A stretch of DNA of 64,000 nucleotides. Origin: Wolfiporia cocos (lineage: Eukaryota; Basidiomycota; Agaricomycetes; Polyporales; Phaeolaceae). The number at the start of each line of letters is the position of its first letter. Within the stretch, counting starts at the first letter, position 1. The translations under genes and the position numbers were made by a program. The notes under the pieces are model-generated. The model did no database searches. It was not told the DNA's origin and worked only from the letters and a program-made list of their open reading frames with translations. Location: positions 992,001 to 1,056,000 of the forward strand of contig JACCLO010000001.1 of NCBI GenBank assembly GCA_029448655.1, read 5' to 3'. This document shows positions 46,162 to 59,003 of the stretch, one piece after another.

Positions 46162-47380
46162 TGTTACAGGTCATATACCTGTTTGATATATTTGAGTCCA
46201 GAAATATAAATCTTCTACCCTAAGTCAAAAGACTCAAGGGTTCATTCAATATCCAAGTGTTCTGTTACAAGGGTATAAGTTCAGTGTGTAAGTCCAGGAA
46301 TGACTTGCATAAGTCTGAGAAGTCAGTGTGCACTTTGAGGACTTAGTCTTCAGAGCTCATAAATATACTGAGTGAAGTTTCCTTCAATTAAGAATGAGTA
46401 TAAGACTCTTGTTATTACAACAAGGTCGAGCTGAAGAGCCTCAACCATGTCACAAATTATTGTGGCATGGCCTCTGGCTATGCTTATGACGCTAATACAG
46501 GGTTTCCTGCCTTCAGGCGGTCCCTCCATGTACGGTAGCTATTCCTCTGCGCCTCCCTGTTAAGATAGACACCAGACCCAGTGTATACGATAAGATAAGA
46601 TACGTATGCGTGCCTGGGGTGGGCACGCTATAATACCATCACGTTATGGTCACTCAGTTACATGTAGCGTTACCTGTTATTTCACAGCCCCCTTAGATAC
46701 TGTGCACAGACCGGGTTCTTTAGGGCGGCCATTACTGGTGCGCTATCACCACATGTACTTAAGGTTGTAGAAGATGGGGCTTACTCCCCATCTTTAGGAT
46801 TCTCAGCAATGGGCACAAGGCCCCTTTCTACATGACTCCCTGCGTGCCTCGCCTGTCGACCTTGACTGCCTCGTCTCACCTCAGGTCCACTAGTCTGGTA
46901 GCCACTCGGCGTATTCCCGATGACTGCCCTATGTCCGTGTGCCTCTGAGGATAAGGAGTGAGAGGCTTAGAGGGTTCCCACTGGTGCAGTCGCACAGTCA
47001 GGTAAGACTGCGTCAAACCATAGTTACATGGGTTTATATACTACAATGAGTATCTAAGGTCCTATGCATCACAGATGTCACTGCTACTACATATGACCTA
47101 GTCTATATGATAAATATGTGGTGATGAGTCTGTAATGATAGATAGGAATGATAGGGGGTATGGCGGTTGAATGCCATCTGTCAATCTGTCAATGAATATG
47201 AAATGGTGACAGAGTTGGATCTGTCAGCTCTTCAATGAATCCTAGTAAGCTAATACAATTGGGGTTAAGCACAGTATGGTCACAAATCTCCAGGGGGGGT
47301 TGGCTACACAACAAGTCCCTGTATAATACTCACCCAGTGGTGAGTTCTGCAAGTGTTCAAGAAATAGGATATCTGTAACA
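46162..47380 (-). repeat. LTR-C with nested LTR-A
   Basis: The two parts (46162-46447 and 47021-47380) align with the reference copy in reverse. The flanks CATAG and TGTGG do not match. Confidence 0.88.
46448..47015 (+). repeat. Solo LTR-A (568 bp)
   Basis: The target duplication is AACCA (46443-46447 and 47016-47020). Hairpin AGATGGGG/CCCCATCT near 46774. Confidence 0.95.
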
Positions 47381-47973
47381 TGTGGTAGCACCTGCAGTTC
47401 TGGATGAGGCAGTGAGTGAGCCGATGTGACACTCTGACTCAGCCATTACACATTCCAATAGCAGTGATTTCATATGTGTCTGCTCAAATGAGAATGGGAA
47501 CCTAGTTGATTTGTCAGCTCAGCTAATCAAGCACCAACATATTTGGCCAGCCACTCTATACCATTCACTTCCTTGTTGTTTGGCTAAGTCATTCCCATAT
47601 TGGGAACATCACCTGACTTAGCCACAACAGGAATGTGGAATGCGTAGAGTGGCTGGTTCTATGAGCCTGTTCCAACATACATGTTACAGTTATTTGTTTT
47701 TTGAATGCTTGCAGAACTCACCATTGGGTGAATACGACACAGGGACTTGTTGCACAAACAACACCCCTGGCTACTCGTGACTCTACTGGGCTCAACCCTG
47801 GATGTACTAGTGCATGGGGCTCATTTCAGCACTGACAGATCCAACTCTGTCACCGTTTCATATCTATCATACTATGATTGACAGATGGTGTTCAACCACT
47901 ATATCATTGCTATCTATCATTTCAAGTATATCACTACATACTTATCAAACATTTCAACCTAGGATGTAGATAG

Positions 47974-49686
47974 TGTCACAGAAATGCCCTTAGGGGGTTT
48001 TACGACATCCCTCGCTATTGGTTTCCTAGGGCGCCACTGAGTGCGCAGCTCTCCCTTCCCTCTAGCCACCTCCATCGTCGCTCTCCAGATACCGACAAGT
48101 CACATGACCTAGTAGATAGCACCTTAGGGTAGCGTGCGCTTCCTCTCACTCACATGATGGTCACAGTAGGTACATGTTATGTTATGGTAGTCACTAGTCA
48201 CATGGTCCCCTTAGTTACTGCGCACAGACCGTGACACAGACTAAGCTGTGGGACTCACCACCTAACCAATGTGGCGAGGGAGATGAGATAGCAATAGTCA
48301 AGCGCAGTAAGGGATGAGAAGAAGCCCTGCAGCGCACACCAAGAGGCTTGGGACTACTGATAGTAGTCCACTGGGAGTACCAATGGTACTCCACGTTGGG
48401 CACTCTATGATCGCTGAGGAGAATAGAACTAAGTTGCTTGAGCATCTAGCTCAGCCTTATATACATACATGAATAGGTCATGTGCTACTGTATAGTACAT
48501 ACCTAAGAAGGAATGTGGGCTTTGGTTGCTGTGTGGCGACCAAGGTACATGCGCTACTCTACAAAGGCCGCGACTCGCCGGTAATGGCCAAGCCAATGGT
48601 AAAAGACATAGCGTGTGGTTCCACCATGAGGTGGACATGAATCATGCGGGCGCAGCCCAGGTATAGACAAGGCCGGTAAGCTGGTACCTTGAAGGTGATC
48701 CGCCATTGGGCAGGATCCGTGTTGACAGAGGCAAGACGCCGAGTCAGATATGCCATTGGCTACCCCTAGTCTCATTACTAAGGACGGTAGCTAGGGCGTG
48801 ATGTCATAGACTGGACCAGATGGTAACCGATCATGACAGAGCGGTCTAGGACCGGGGATTGGACTTCGCCAGAAGGCTAGAAGCCCGGGACTCTGCAAAT
48901 GCCGGAGCCCATTGGTAACTGGTAGATGCCAGACCAGTAGCATTAATAGCATAGAGCTATTATTATGCCATGGCACCATTCTGTTGTAAGGATGGCACGT
49001 TGTGTGACATCATCTTCTGATAGAACAATGATGTAATGGTCTAGCTTGTAAGGCTGGACCGGTTGACGTAGCGATGACATAGCTGAGTCTGGACTATGAG
49101 GCAATACCGTAGCTATGTTAGCTGATGGTGACGTTGCCGTGATGTCATGAGTCTGGGCTGGGGCCGTGATGGCTGTAGCTATGACGTTGAGATGACATAG
49201 AAGTCCTGACTAGCGTGTTATGCGTATTCATAGGAGCTTAGTAGCGTGTCATTATGTTATGTAAGCTATAAGGCCGTGTTAGGACCTTATCATGTGGCAA
49301 TATGGGATAAGTCCCGGATAACTTGTAAGTAGACGTATAAATCCCGTAGAAATTGCTAAAAATAGCGGAAAAATACTTGTCCCAGATAAATCTGTGACAG
49401 ACCGGTACTTTAGGGCGAGCCTCTTAGTAGCTACATCATGTATTTAACGTACAATGAGATGAGGCTTACACCTCATCTCTAAGATTCTCGGCAATACAGG
49501 CTTAGGCCCTCTTACTTATCTCACTGCTTGCCGCACCTCCTTGTTTAAGTCATCGTCTTGCTAGTCTGGGGACTCAGCTCGACGACTCACCTTTTGTTTA
49601 GTGCCATGGGGGCTATAGAAATGGTGTTTATGCTTTAGAGGTAGCCCTGGCTATAGGCCAGTCGCACAGCCTGTAAGTCTGTGTCA
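47974..49686 (+). repeat. LTR-A with nested LTR-A
   Basis: The target duplication is GATAG (47969-47973 and 49687-49691). Hairpin GAGATGAGG/CCTCATCTC near 49458. Confidence 0.94.
48232..49399 (-). repeat. Solo LTR-A, long type (1168 bp)
   Basis: The target duplication is GACCG (48227-48231 and 49400-49404). It sits exactly between the GCACAGACC motif and the CTTTAGGG box of the host LTR. It is related to the LTRs of the full-length element. Confidence 0.95.
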
Positions 49687-50409
49687 GATAGTATCAGTGA
49701 CATCTGGGATGTATAGGACTTCGAAAACCCAGCATAGTATATGAACTCATGTAACAATGTCGAGGCTCTTCAGCTCAACCTCATTGTAATAACAAGAGTC
49801 TGATACTTGTTCTCAAATGTAGGAAACTACACTCAGTATATCCTTGAGCCCTGAAGACTAAGTCCTCAAAGTGCACACTGACTTCTTGGACTTAGGCAAG
49901 CACTCATAGTACTTGCTATTGAACCCAGATATATTCTTTAACATGTACTGAATATTGAATGACCCCTCTAGTCTATTGACTTAGGGTATTGCATGAATGA
50001 TAAGTCTATATGACTCAGTGCTGTCACAGACTCTATGTGACACTCACAGCATGCAAGCCAAACTCTCATCCAGGGATAATTGACAATGAGAACGAGGTCA
50101 CAGGCTAGCATTACGGGCCAGGACAAGGAGCAGGGATAATTGCCAAGGCCAAGTGCTAGCGAAGATAATTGCCAATGAGGGCAAGGTCGCAAGGGTGGTT
50201 GCCACAGTCAAGCACACATGTGAGAAGAGTAAGGGGGCCAAGCCCCATCGGTGAGAATATCAAGTCTGAGGTTGTAAGACCTCAGACCACTGGCTTATAG
50301 ACATGAATGGTGCGCAGCAGAGTCCCTAGTGACTACCCTAATGTAATGGTCTGTGCACTACAGTATCATGTGAGGGGTCAGGTGCTATGCTTACATAAGC
50401 TGGTGAGCA

Positions 50410-50855
50410 TGTCACAGATTATTTCTGTAGACGCTGACTCCCAGCATATTGCCCTGCGCTGGGATCGAACTCACAACTCCAAGCCTCGCTCATCACGTGA
50501 CCCTTAGATAGTGTCGTTATATTGCTATCTCATCTTAGGTCAGCTGACTATAGCTTACGTACTCTACTATACACATGACGTGAGGGTAGACACTTACGCA
50601 CAGACCATGCCTTTAGGGTTGGTCGTTCTACCAGTAGTGTACACCGCTCATGTATATAAGCCATAGTCCTCTGGGGCTTACTCCCCAGAGTTGTTATTCT
50701 AGTTGTGGGGGCGCGTCCCCTCGTTCTACTCTTGCTGTGTGCCTATTTTCTCTGAGTGCCGCTGCCTTGCTAGCGACCTTGGTCGGGAGCCTCCCCTAGT
50801 CTCGCGGATAGGGGTTATCTCAGGCATTAGGTGTGTGGTTGGATAGACCATGACA
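50410..50855 (+). repeat. Solo LTR-A (446 bp)
   Basis: The target duplication is GAGCA (50405-50409 and 50856-50860). A reverse tRNA-like stretch lies at 50445-50500. Confidence 0.95.
50598..50690 (+). promoter_or_regulatory. LTR-A promoter module (clear example)
   Basis: GCACAGACC (50598-50606), CTTTAGGGT (50611-50619), TATATAA (50653-50659) and the hairpin CTCTGGGG/CCCCAGAG (50669-50690) follow in this order. The same order recurs in most LTR-A copies on either strand. A start about 25-30 bases after TATA would place the hairpin at or near the RNA 5' end. Confidence 0.75.
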
Positions 50856-51024
50856 GAGCAACCACTAAGTAAAACAAGTACGTATGTAAGTAAAACCCAT
50901 GTAAAACATTAAAAAAAATGATCATGTGCCTGCAGCACTACATGTCAACGGTAAAAGCCATAACAGGTGCAGAAGATTTATACTTGCAATTCAAGTATAG
51001 CAAACTGGTATATGACCTGTAACA

Positions 51025-53410
51025 GTACATCCCAATGGACTGGCAACACTATTGGCTAGTGATTAAAAAATAGAGTTCTTTACTCTCATGTTCTATATTT
51101 ATCCAATGCCTTTTCTGAAGTGCTTACTCATGCTTGTCTTTGTGAACTTACAATCTGCTAATGCACCTTACATCATATTCTTTCAACTTACAATTTTACT
51201 AGAGATGCTTTGACTGGGGTTTGAACCATGTTGTTATCCATATATAGTATACAGTGAATAGCAAGCATTAAAAATGGGCCATATGGTCTTCACTTGCATC
51301 AAGCATCAATATAATTAGTTGATTTATTTCAATAACTTTACAGAGCAAGCTAGCTACAATACAGCATCACTATTCATGTGAGTACCATCACAGACAGCTG
51401 TAGATCAGGCTATAGATAGTTACTAGCTATTGAGATCATCTGTTACAGTTGTAACATGGGACAGAAACGGTGAGACACCGTTACTCAATCTGGCAATGGA
51501 GGATAGGTTCATATACCAGGAACCACAATGTCACCTAACTGTGACATTGCTGCCCTTTTAGCAAAGGGGGTTAAATGCCTTGCATATCATGTGATTGGTT
51601 TCCACATGAGAACATAACATCACCTGTGGGCCAATGTTTGTGGCATTTCTGCTCATTGGATTGATATTTATTCAAATGGATAACTGCTGAGCTTGGGTGT
51701 TAATGTAGCTATACTGCATTTTAATTGCATTGTAGCACACTAAAATGGGGCTTAGCTGTTGAAATGTGACAATGGGCATTGCGGCTCATTGCAACTGCTG
51801 ATTGCCATTGGAACAGTGTTAGAATGGCGTTGTGGCAATTGCCACATTACAATGGGACTTTGAAATTTACAACACCACATTGTGCCACTGCTATCAGCCA
51901 CTATCAACTACTATCACAACAAACAGCTTGCCCACTGCGACCACAGCTTGAGCAAGTGAGATATAGTGTCAGCTAGGAATTGAGCAGGAGGATGCTCAGC
52001 AAAGAGTCATTCTTAGACATCTCTGGACCATGGATATGCCATCAGACCTTAAAAAATACCCATGGTGGGCCCCACAGGCTTGCAAAAACACTCTATTATA
52101 TACTGTTTGACAAGGCCACTAAGACCTATGAGCTAACTGAGGTAGACGAAGTGGATGAATGCCAAGTTCAGACTGTGGTGACCAGTCAAATGAAGGCCTG
52201 CTATTATACTGCCTAACCTATTCGACCTTGTTTACGGTTCCTGCCTGTAATGGCAATTATAGGAGACTAGATACATGACTAGGTAAGAGTCTATCCCAGA
52301 CTATGAAACATACTCATGTTATGTAGTTGCAAATAGATGTTGGGCATTGTGGCCATGTGAGAACATGCGTAGTTGTAAAGGGTCATATCACTAATCTCTC
52401 CAGGGGATGATCCTTGCTTCCACCAGTGGAGGTAGCGACACTGGATCCGGATCTCAATCTGGATCATAAACTTTTGCCTGTGACACTGTTTCACCCTCTA
52501 ACTGTATCCAGCTATGCAATACTTGACTCCCAATGTGTGCATGCAGCGACCAGGCACCCACAGCAAATTGATGTTCCAACAATACACAGGTGGTAGAGTG
52601 GGAGGAGATGGAGAAGTAGTGTCGACTTGAGCATGAGGTTACTACAGTAGCTCTACATGCCAACATGAGATGACATAGTGCTGTCTGTTCCCACACCTGT
52701 GTCTTGTTTGTCTGGCTACCAATCATATTGGATCAGTATGTGGGTTCTGACCAGGCCAGCACAGCTGTGGCATGCATAATGCTGCAGATCCACCATACCA
52801 CATGGCTGTAAGTAGTACACACTCCTTCCTTGACATGAGCACCCCATAATCATTTTTCACATCAACAATCAGATACTCAACCAATATGGCCACATGATAT
52901 GGTGGTTGAACGCCATCTGTCCATCACAATATCATAAAAGTGAAACGGTGCCAGAGTTGGATCTGCCAGGTCTGAAATGAACCCTATACGCTAGTACAAC
53001 TGGGGTTGAACCCTGTGGAGTCACAAGTAGCCAGGGGGTTGATTGTGCAACAAGTCCCTGTATCATATTCACCCAGTGGTGAGTTCTGCAAGCATTCAAG
53101 AAATAAAAATGACCATAACACCATTGATCAGATTCTGAATAGCAGTGGTGTTGACACAAAGTACATTTTGCCACTCTAAGTCAGCAGGTGTGCCCATCTC
53201 AGAAATATCTGCCTTTGTATCAGGCAGCATGGGGAAGGGCATTGAGCCAGGTAGCAAATGCATGTAAGTAATATTATGTAATAAATCCACATTAGTTTAC
53301 AAAACATAATTAATTGTACACTCCAGTACTTGTTTCTCAGGATAATTAGCTGAATATGTGGAAAAGCGAAAGAATAGGCAGTGTAATATACCATTGCCGC
53401 ATTTTTCTAA
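51025..53410. other. AT-rich DNA, no gene; LTR-C fragment near the end
   Basis: No recognisable protein or RNA gene. At 51980-52216 a 78-codon plus-strand frame is open but unrecognised. The stretch 52845-52900 resembles 4940-5000. A minus-strand LTR-C piece, the 5' part of the LTR, lies at about 52893-53120. Confidence 0.4.
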
Positions 53411-53803
53411 TGTCACAGATTCTACAAAGGTCCTACCCCCCCCCCTGTCTCAAACCAATGGTCTCGGACAGAGACAGTCACATGCCCCTGTATAGACAGT
53501 GTAGCGTAGTGTAGTGGTACAGGTCGCCTACCCCGTGACTAGGTCACATGGTCAGTAGCTTACCTAAGTAGCACATGACTGGAAGTGCTCAGTACTGCGC
53601 ACAGACCTTGCCTTTAGGGCAGGTCTCTAGTATAGTAACTGCCGCGCCCACATGTACTTAAGCTGCAGCGTTCTGGGGCTTACTCCCCAGAACTGTTATT
53701 CTCAACGTTGAGGTTACCCTCTCATCACACTATCTGCGTGCTAGTCTGGGGGTCTTCGGTTAGGGGCCCTGGTATGATGGTACACCCATGGCATTTTGTG
53801 TCA
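53411..53803 (+). repeat. Solo LTR-A (393 bp)
   Basis: The target duplication is TCTAA (53406-53410 and 53804-53808). Hairpin GTTCTGGGG/CCCCAGAAC near 53672. Confidence 0.94.
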
Positions 53804-54414
53804 TCTAAAATGCCATGTTCATATGCCTTCATGAACTCCGGGTCAAGGATGAGCAGCCATATGGCATTCATGAGCTCACATTTGCAAAATCATAGTACAC
53901 CAGCAGTTGCAGTGTGGGAGAGAAGACGAAGCAGGTAGCAGATGTATGGGTCGTCAAGAGAGAGAGAGAGCAGGGGAGAGATAACAAAAAAAAAAATTGT
54001 ATGTATAGAGGCCACTATCTATCTGACGTATATGAATATTCTTACTTGCTCACTATTCTTACCATGTGCACGACCACTGTGGTGCTGCTTCACACTGGTG
54101 GGAGAATGGGGGAAAGATGCGATGGGCATTGGAGCTAAGGCTCGAAACTATAAGTACAGAGGAGACGGAACATGACATATGACGTGCGCAAATGAGCCTT
54201 GACAGATTACCATATGTAGTAAACAGTTTGCCATAAAAGATAAGAATCCTGATGTCATAAAACTGGTTCTGGGAGCTGCATCACCAGCACAGACACCTTC
54301 ACAATGCCATTGACAACAATTGGATGTGAGCATTGGCTTGGCAGTGGGACAATCGGAACAACCATGTCCTATTTGCATACGTGACTCAGCCCCCAACAAG
54401 TGTGTGTCACAAAC

Positions 54415-55545
54415 CTACTTTGTGATGCCTCAACCCTTATCCCTATCCCTCAAACCCTTTTCAAGGTCTTCAGGCCTTACTGAGAGTCTTCTGTGATGCA
54501 GAGGGTGCCCCAGACTAGCAGGTATGAGAGAGGTAGGTTTCAGGGGGGTTACTCAGAGGTGAGGATGTAAAGCAGAGGTCTAAAGTAAGGGACACACCCC
54601 CTATCACACAACGATGGTGGATCACATTAATAATCAAGCTAAGGTGTGGTCACACCAGAGCTCAGGTATATATACATGCAATGCAGCAAAGACATTCGTG
54701 CTACCCTGAAGTAACGGGTCTGTGCACTGCACATATGTGTGTATGACATGATATGGTGCAATACATCACATGCCCTAAAGGCACATGACTTCATAGAAGG
54801 TAACGTGCAAGGCCAAGGGGCCGAGCAAGGGGTTTCCCAGATAAGATCAAGCCTATCTATGTGTTCCTATCTAATCTACTAGAGACCAGATGTAAGATAA
54901 GATAAGGTCATGTGCCCTGACAGGCAGTGGCCCTATGGTTCAATGGATAAGAGCCCTACACTATGCATAAAGTTCTTGGTTCGAGTGACACAAACCAAGA
55001 TGCTACTCACTCTTTATGTTCCTTGGGTACAAGGAAGGGAGTTGGTAATCGAATAGAGTCTTAGTGGAGAGGTAGCTTGTTAGGCTGAAGTAACTCTGTT
55101 ATTGAGGAGAACAGAACTGGGGTATAATCGCCCAGTTTGTCCAGTATATATACATGCTTGTGCAGGACCCGTAATACGTATGAAACCTTTGGTACTCTAC
55201 AATGAGTAATGTGGCACGTGATATATAAGTAAGCCCGAGTTGAGACCGGGTTGTATTAGTCAGTGATCTGAGGTCACGTGACGTGTTGAGTGGTCCTAAA
55301 ATCTGGACCGAATGTCTAGATTCTAATGGAACTTGCTAGAAGGTTCCATGTCTAGAACTGGTGGTGCTACTAGCGTATTTAAGGTTTTGTAAGTCTTTTT
55401 TAAGTGGGGACTTATATCTGATAACCTTAGAAATACTTGTAGAAATGCGAGGAAAATAGCTAAAAGAAAAGGAAAATTTGTGACATCGAGCCCAGTAATG
55501 GGCATATACTACATTAGTAGGGGAAGTCAGGATAAATCTGTGATA
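54415..55545 (-). repeat. LTR-A with nested LTR-A
   Basis: Related to 3509-4217 in reverse. The terminal TGACA is TGATA, and the flanks GTGTG and GTATG differ by one base. A tRNA-like stretch at 54925-54985 was cut in its B box by the nested LTR. The hairpin position carries GGTGTG/CACACC. Confidence 0.85.
54986..55485 (-). repeat. Solo LTR-A (500 bp)
   Basis: The target duplication is TCGAG (54981-54985 and 55486-55490). Hairpin CTGGG/CCCAG near 55120. Confidence 0.94.
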
Positions 55546-55617
55546 GTATGGGATGTCAGCCATCCTATGTTCTCATGCCTATGTCCTACACCTCTTGCTG
55601 TCTTCCAGCTTGTAATT

Positions 55618-56711
55618 GAGCCTTCCCTCAGTCTTGGTTGTATACTGTACATGCTTCTGGTGCAGCAGGTGAGCATTTCTGTTACAGTAATATGTGGTCT
55701 ATTATTTTCTCGACTGTCCCCCTATGCAATAGGACTTAGTGTATGACAAGATCTGGCATTCACCTGCCTGATAGAGTGCATTGTACTAAGCACCCCTGTT
55801 CAATCAGGTCCCAATTTCAGAGGTATCAACCCCCTACCCTTGTATCAGGACTTCTAGGTACCTTCTGTATTCAACTATGGTACCCATCATGTTTCAGCCA
55901 CTGTTGCACTCAAGCACAACCTTCTCATTTGTTATTACAATATAATAGCCTTATGGACTTGATGGTTGTAGTACCAAGGACACTATGACCCTGATCAATA
56001 GCTAACAGTATAAAACCTGATGTATATACTGACTGAGTTCTCCAGCTCGACCTTGTTGTATAACAAGGATCCTATACTTGTTCTCAGACTTGGGTAACCA
56101 AGCTCAGCTGGAATATTGAAGCTTTGACTCTGCGACAGCAATCAAGAGTCAATAAGAGTAGTGCACTACTCGATACACTAGGTAACTTGTCCAAGTCGAC
56201 TTAGCTGAACGGATATTCAATCTGTAACAATTTCCATGTGCATCTCTAGTCTTTTAATTGAATATGAGGAAGGTGAGTGCTTAACTTGACACCATTGAGC
56301 CTTCCTTCAGTCTCAGTCGTATACTGTACACACTTCTGGTGCAGTAGGTAAGTGATACTGTGCACATCTCTACTCTTCTAATTGCATATGAGAAATGTGA
56401 GTGCTTAATTCGACATCATTGAGCCTTTCTTCAGTCCTCAGTCATATACTGTACATGCTGCTGGTGCAGCAGTTGAGCATTTCCATGTGTATTCCACTCT
56501 TCTAATCACATATGAGGAAGGTGAGTGCTTAATTCGACGTCATCAAGCCTTCCTTCGGTCTCAGTTGTATACTGTACACGCTTCTAGTGTGGTAGGTAAG
56601 CATTACTATGCATATTGCTACCTTTCTAAGTGCATGAAAAAGGTGAGTACATTACCCAATGTCATCAAGCCTTCCTTTGGTCTCAGTCATAGACTGTACA
56701 TGCTTCAAACA
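55618..56711 (+). repeat. Tandem array of 124-bp units, about 4.4 copies
   Basis: Units start at 55618 (split by LTR-B), 56297, 56421, 56545 and 56667, each with GCCTTCCTTCAGTC-like sequence, TATACTGTACA and AGGTGAGTGCTTAA. No such array is seen in the element at 5.4-21.6 kb. Confidence 0.88.
55680..56229 (+). repeat. Solo LTR-B
   Basis: 550 bp, with target duplication ATTTC (55675-55679 and 56230-56234). Diverged from the well-preserved copies. Confidence 0.93.
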
Positions 56712-57083
56712 TATATGTGAGTAATTTCTTGCCATGCATCTCAATATTTGTCATCAGAGAAATAGACGAGACTCAATTGCTAACACTAATGAGCTTGCAT
56801 TCAAATTCAACAGCCGATCTTCTGATCATTTGAGATTTACAGCACACAAGAAATATGTATATGAGCAATAGCAGTACATGAGGAGGCAATGCAAGTACAG
56901 AAGTGAAGGGGAGGAGCAATATTTCTTTTGTACAACCATGTAGCCCGAAATTTAATAGCAGTACACATTTATGCAGCAACGATAGCAGTGACAAGGTCAA
57001 ACAATAGCAGAAAAAGCATTAACAAGAGCAAATTTGGAGCTTCAAGGCAATAGATGAGGAATAGGATCTCTTGCCTTAATGCA

Positions 57084-57889
57084 TCAGAGATCATGTCTGA
57101 TGCACTTGGCATTCTTGTGTGAACTATCTCTGTCGTCAGCAATGTTGCACTTGCACTTGTTAGGGGTAACTTGTTCAAGGGAGCTGACATCGACGAGTTG
57201 TGTCCCTGCTGACTGGTGCATTGCTGGAGGTAGCAGTGTTGCTAACGTTCGGTTGACTGCACCTCTGTAATTGAGAAAAAATGCGTTCTCAGTAACTAAG
57301 TGCAACTATGTAACAGTGAATACTCACCTGAGAAGCTTTTTTACTGGGATGTGGGTCGGGTATCTTGTCAGGGTCTGGGAGACGATGGCTAAATGCACAT
57401 ATATTTCGTTGATATTTCAGTTGGCAAAGCACATTAGAAACTCACTACAAACTGAATCCTTGGGAGATCTGTATATTGTCCTTCATTGTTCCACTATCTA
57501 ATCTGTATGATGCGGAACTGATTTGGTTCAAAGAGTGGAGTAGCATATTTGCAGCTGTGTGATGTGAATACCAGGGTGTATGGAGCGAGCACCACCATGT
57601 CAGTTGGCTGGCTATCTGCATTGTGGAAGTCGCCTAATAGGACAGTAGCAACCCAGATAGCTCCAGATGTAATCCTCATTGAATCAGACAAAATTTCGTG
57701 AGCTATGGGGTGGTAGAGAAGCAAAGTTGTGCCATTAGTATAGGAGGTGGGAGGGCCAGTGTAGTGCTGTAGACATCTGATGAGATTCTGCATCAACTGG
57801 GTGATCCTTTTGAGAGCCATAATAGACTCATCAGGGAAAGTTTTTTGAGATGAGAGGTAAAGGTTGGAGTCATAATTGAATGTGGACAT
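57084..57889 (-). pseudogene. Accessory gene B of the tnp2 element, decayed copy
   Basis: An ATG at 57889 opens a 5' exon of about 390 bp, with IRCLQHYTGPPTSY and then SGAIWVATVLLGDF. A frame change follows, then the exon with TMKDNIQISQGF, the exon with LPDPDKIPDPHP (donor GTGAGT) and a last exon ending NAKCIRHDL at 57084. Exon order and intron positions match 16652-17119. The 5' exon looks like a compact folded domain of unknown function. One frame shift near 57495 breaks it. Confidence 0.55.
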
Positions 57890-58494
57890 TGTTCAGGAAT
57901 GCAGGGCAAGGCTTAGAGAAAAAGAGAAAAAGCAAAAAGCAAAACATGTAGGGGCAGCGTTGCTCACATGCACCATCATGTCAATAGACTTGACTTCGTG
58001 TCATACTTTGATTCCATGTCTTCTGTGTTCAAGAGCACACAGAATGCAACAAAGTCAATTCTATTATCATTTTAATTCCATTATGTCTGGGCATTGAGAC
58101 TTGTCTGTGAGCACTCTGAACAGATTAAATGCATTGTATGTGCTCAATGCTGCTTCTTGTGCTTAGATTGGCAAGCATTATGATTGTTGTCTAGCATGCA
58201 TAATATTGTGATTGCTAATTCATTCGGGATCATATGTGAGAAATGAGCTAGGCTCAATTGTACAAGTATAAGAGTGAGCTACTGAAGTAGGACATCCACA
58301 GATCGATGGACAGCATGCATACTCAATAAAATGTAAAGACACACTGTGAGAAATGGACGAGACTCAATTACTCAAGCTCAGGAGTATATCAGCATGATGG
58401 TGTTATGTTCCCTACTAATTAGATGGCCTGCATTGCATTCAAAGTGATTATTGGATTGTTCACATCATAATCATTTTGTCAACATGACACAGAC

Positions 58495-59003
58495 CTACTG
58501 TCTGTGCAACCGGCCCAGCCGGGACCCTCTAACCCTGCATACAAGACCGTTGAGATGGCACAAGGTGCTGCATTCAGGTCGCCAGGCACCCCAGACTAGC
58601 AAGTAGAGGAGAGAGAGAAGTCGACGTCGAACCAACATGTGCAGAGCGAGAAGGAAAGGGGTCTAAGCCCAGTTGCCGAAAATCTTAGAGATGAGGATGT
58701 AAGTCCTCATCACCCTACTTATATACATGCCAGTAATGGCTGCCCTAAAGATCAGGCCTGTGCGGTGTATCTAGGAGACCATGTGATACTGTAACTACAG
58801 TGATGCAGTATGTAACTAAAGTGATGAGCAGTGACTGTGATGTGAGTAAGTAAAGTGCGTGCCTACTCAGAAGGTGCAGGTGACTAGGTCAAGGCACTAG
58901 ACTCAAGCAAAGGGACACAGACATAGAGTGGGTGCGGCTATATGCCAATCTTCACCTACAGCAATAAAACACCTGTGGCAATGCACCAAACCGTTCTGTG
59001 ACA
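58495..59003 (-). repeat. Solo LTR-A (509 bp)
   Basis: The target duplication is CAACA (58490-58494 and 59004-59008). Hairpin GATGAGG/CCTCATC near 58690. Confidence 0.95.

Larger units (their letters stand above)
45112..47655. mobile_element. Element with about 240-bp inverted arms
   Basis: The stretch 45112-45350 is inverted at about 47415-47655. The outer ends are CAGCCACTCTAT and its complement, and the outermost 108 bp of each arm (45112-45219, 47548-47655) is itself a hairpin. The middle holds decayed coding-like sequence and a nested LTR-C. The superfamily is not identified and no target duplication is evident. Confidence 0.6.
50022..50965 (-). repeat. LTR-A with nested LTR-A
   Basis: The flanks AGTGC and GGTGC differ by one base. 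Hairpin GTCTGAGG/CCTCAGAC near 50270. Confidence 0.85.
47682..51024 (+). repeat. LTR-C split by two LTR-A nests
   Basis: The pieces at 47682-47973, 49692-50021 and 50971-51024 add up to one LTR-C. The outer flanks ATACA and GTACA differ by one base. Confidence 0.88.

Noticed and set aside
55618..56711. The 124-bp array as a CRISPR
   Set aside because: Units are diverged along their entire length, with no constant repeat and variable spacer pattern, in a eukaryotic genome.
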